A program made the position numbers and the translations under genes. Below are positions 5,501-6,950 of a DNA stretch of 6,950 nucleotides, piece by piece (position 1 is the stretch's first letter; each line of letters begins with the position of its first letter). Under the pieces are notes generated by a model. That model worked only from the letters and a program-made list of their open reading frames with translations. It searched no databases and was not told the origin of the DNA. The DNA is from Clostridia bacterium (GTDB lineage: Bacteria > Bacillota_A > Clostridia > Christensenellales > Aristaeellaceae). The stretch covers positions 1 through 6,950 of the forward strand of contig JAFQOY010000071.1 in NCBI GenBank assembly GCA_017412025.1. The letters run 5' to 3'.

Positions 5501-5529
5501 TTGCAAATTGGAAAGAATTCCCCTATAAT
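5501..5529 (+). promoter_or_regulatory. Sigma-A promoter of gdhA, with an AT-rich upstream stretch
   Basis: TTGCAA (5501-5506, four of six matches) is followed after 17 bases by a perfect TATAAT (5524-5529). The predicted start near 5536 gives a leader of about 57 bases. The 30 or so bases before the -35 box are almost pure A/T with A-runs (about 5471-5496), as expected of an UP element contacted by the alpha subunit of RNA polymerase. Strong expression fits a central nitrogen-assimilation enzyme. In the spacer, GGAA (5510-5513) and TTCC (5518-5521) form a small dyad. Confidence 0.85.
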
Positions 5530-5550
5530 GAGCAAGGCGAAAAGCCCTGA

Positions 5551-6927
<1,377 letters not shown>

Positions 6928-6950
6928 TGTGAATAGGACGCGGCGGAGGC

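Overview
The window reads as an ordinary, densely packed chromosomal segment from a moderately GC-rich member of the Bacillota, most likely a gut-type anaerobe of the class Clostridia. This is inferred from strong GGAGG-type ribosome binding sites, sigma-A promoters with TATAAT boxes, a small Cro/CI regulator paired with a membrane protein, and an NADP-type glutamate dehydrogenase. All genes lie on the + strand. Intergenic regions are visibly more AT-rich than the coding DNA. I see no mobile element, CRISPR array, tRNA or rRNA, and no convincing new defence or biosynthetic system.

Left part (1-1699): the C-terminal end of RsmH, the 16S rRNA m4C1402 methyltransferase, overlaps by four bases a NimA-like FMN-binding protein of the pyridoxamine 5'-phosphate oxidase superfamily. 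A terminator follows, then a new promoter and rsmI, the 16S rRNA C1402 2'-O-methyltransferase. The two enzymes that modify the same P-site nucleotide are thus separated by a single gene.

Middle (1692-3286): an NfsA-like nitroreductase overlaps the end of rsmI by 8 bases and ends at a terminator. A small operon follows, with an HTH regulator of 67 residues and a four-helix membrane protein. It is driven by a consensus promoter (TTGACA-17-TATAAT) carrying two related dyads, one over the -35 box and one at the transcription start, which suggests autorepression.

Right part (3257-6950): an alpha/beta hydrolase of the monoacylglycerol lipase/lysophospholipase type and a Gfo/Idh/MocA-family oxidoreductase form a two-gene unit. 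The predicted -35 box of its promoter lies in the loop of the preceding terminator hairpin. After another terminator, gdhA has its own promoter with an AT-rich upstream stretch. GdhA makes glutamate from ammonia and 2-oxoglutarate.

Functionally the window is a mix: ribosomal P-site modification, two FMN redox proteins, a self-contained regulator/membrane pair, an uncharacterised hydrolase/oxidoreductase pair, and central nitrogen assimilation. The most notable observations are the closeness of rsmH and rsmI, the operator layout of the HTH operon, the nested terminator/promoter, and an oxidoreductase that lacks the usual EKP lysine.
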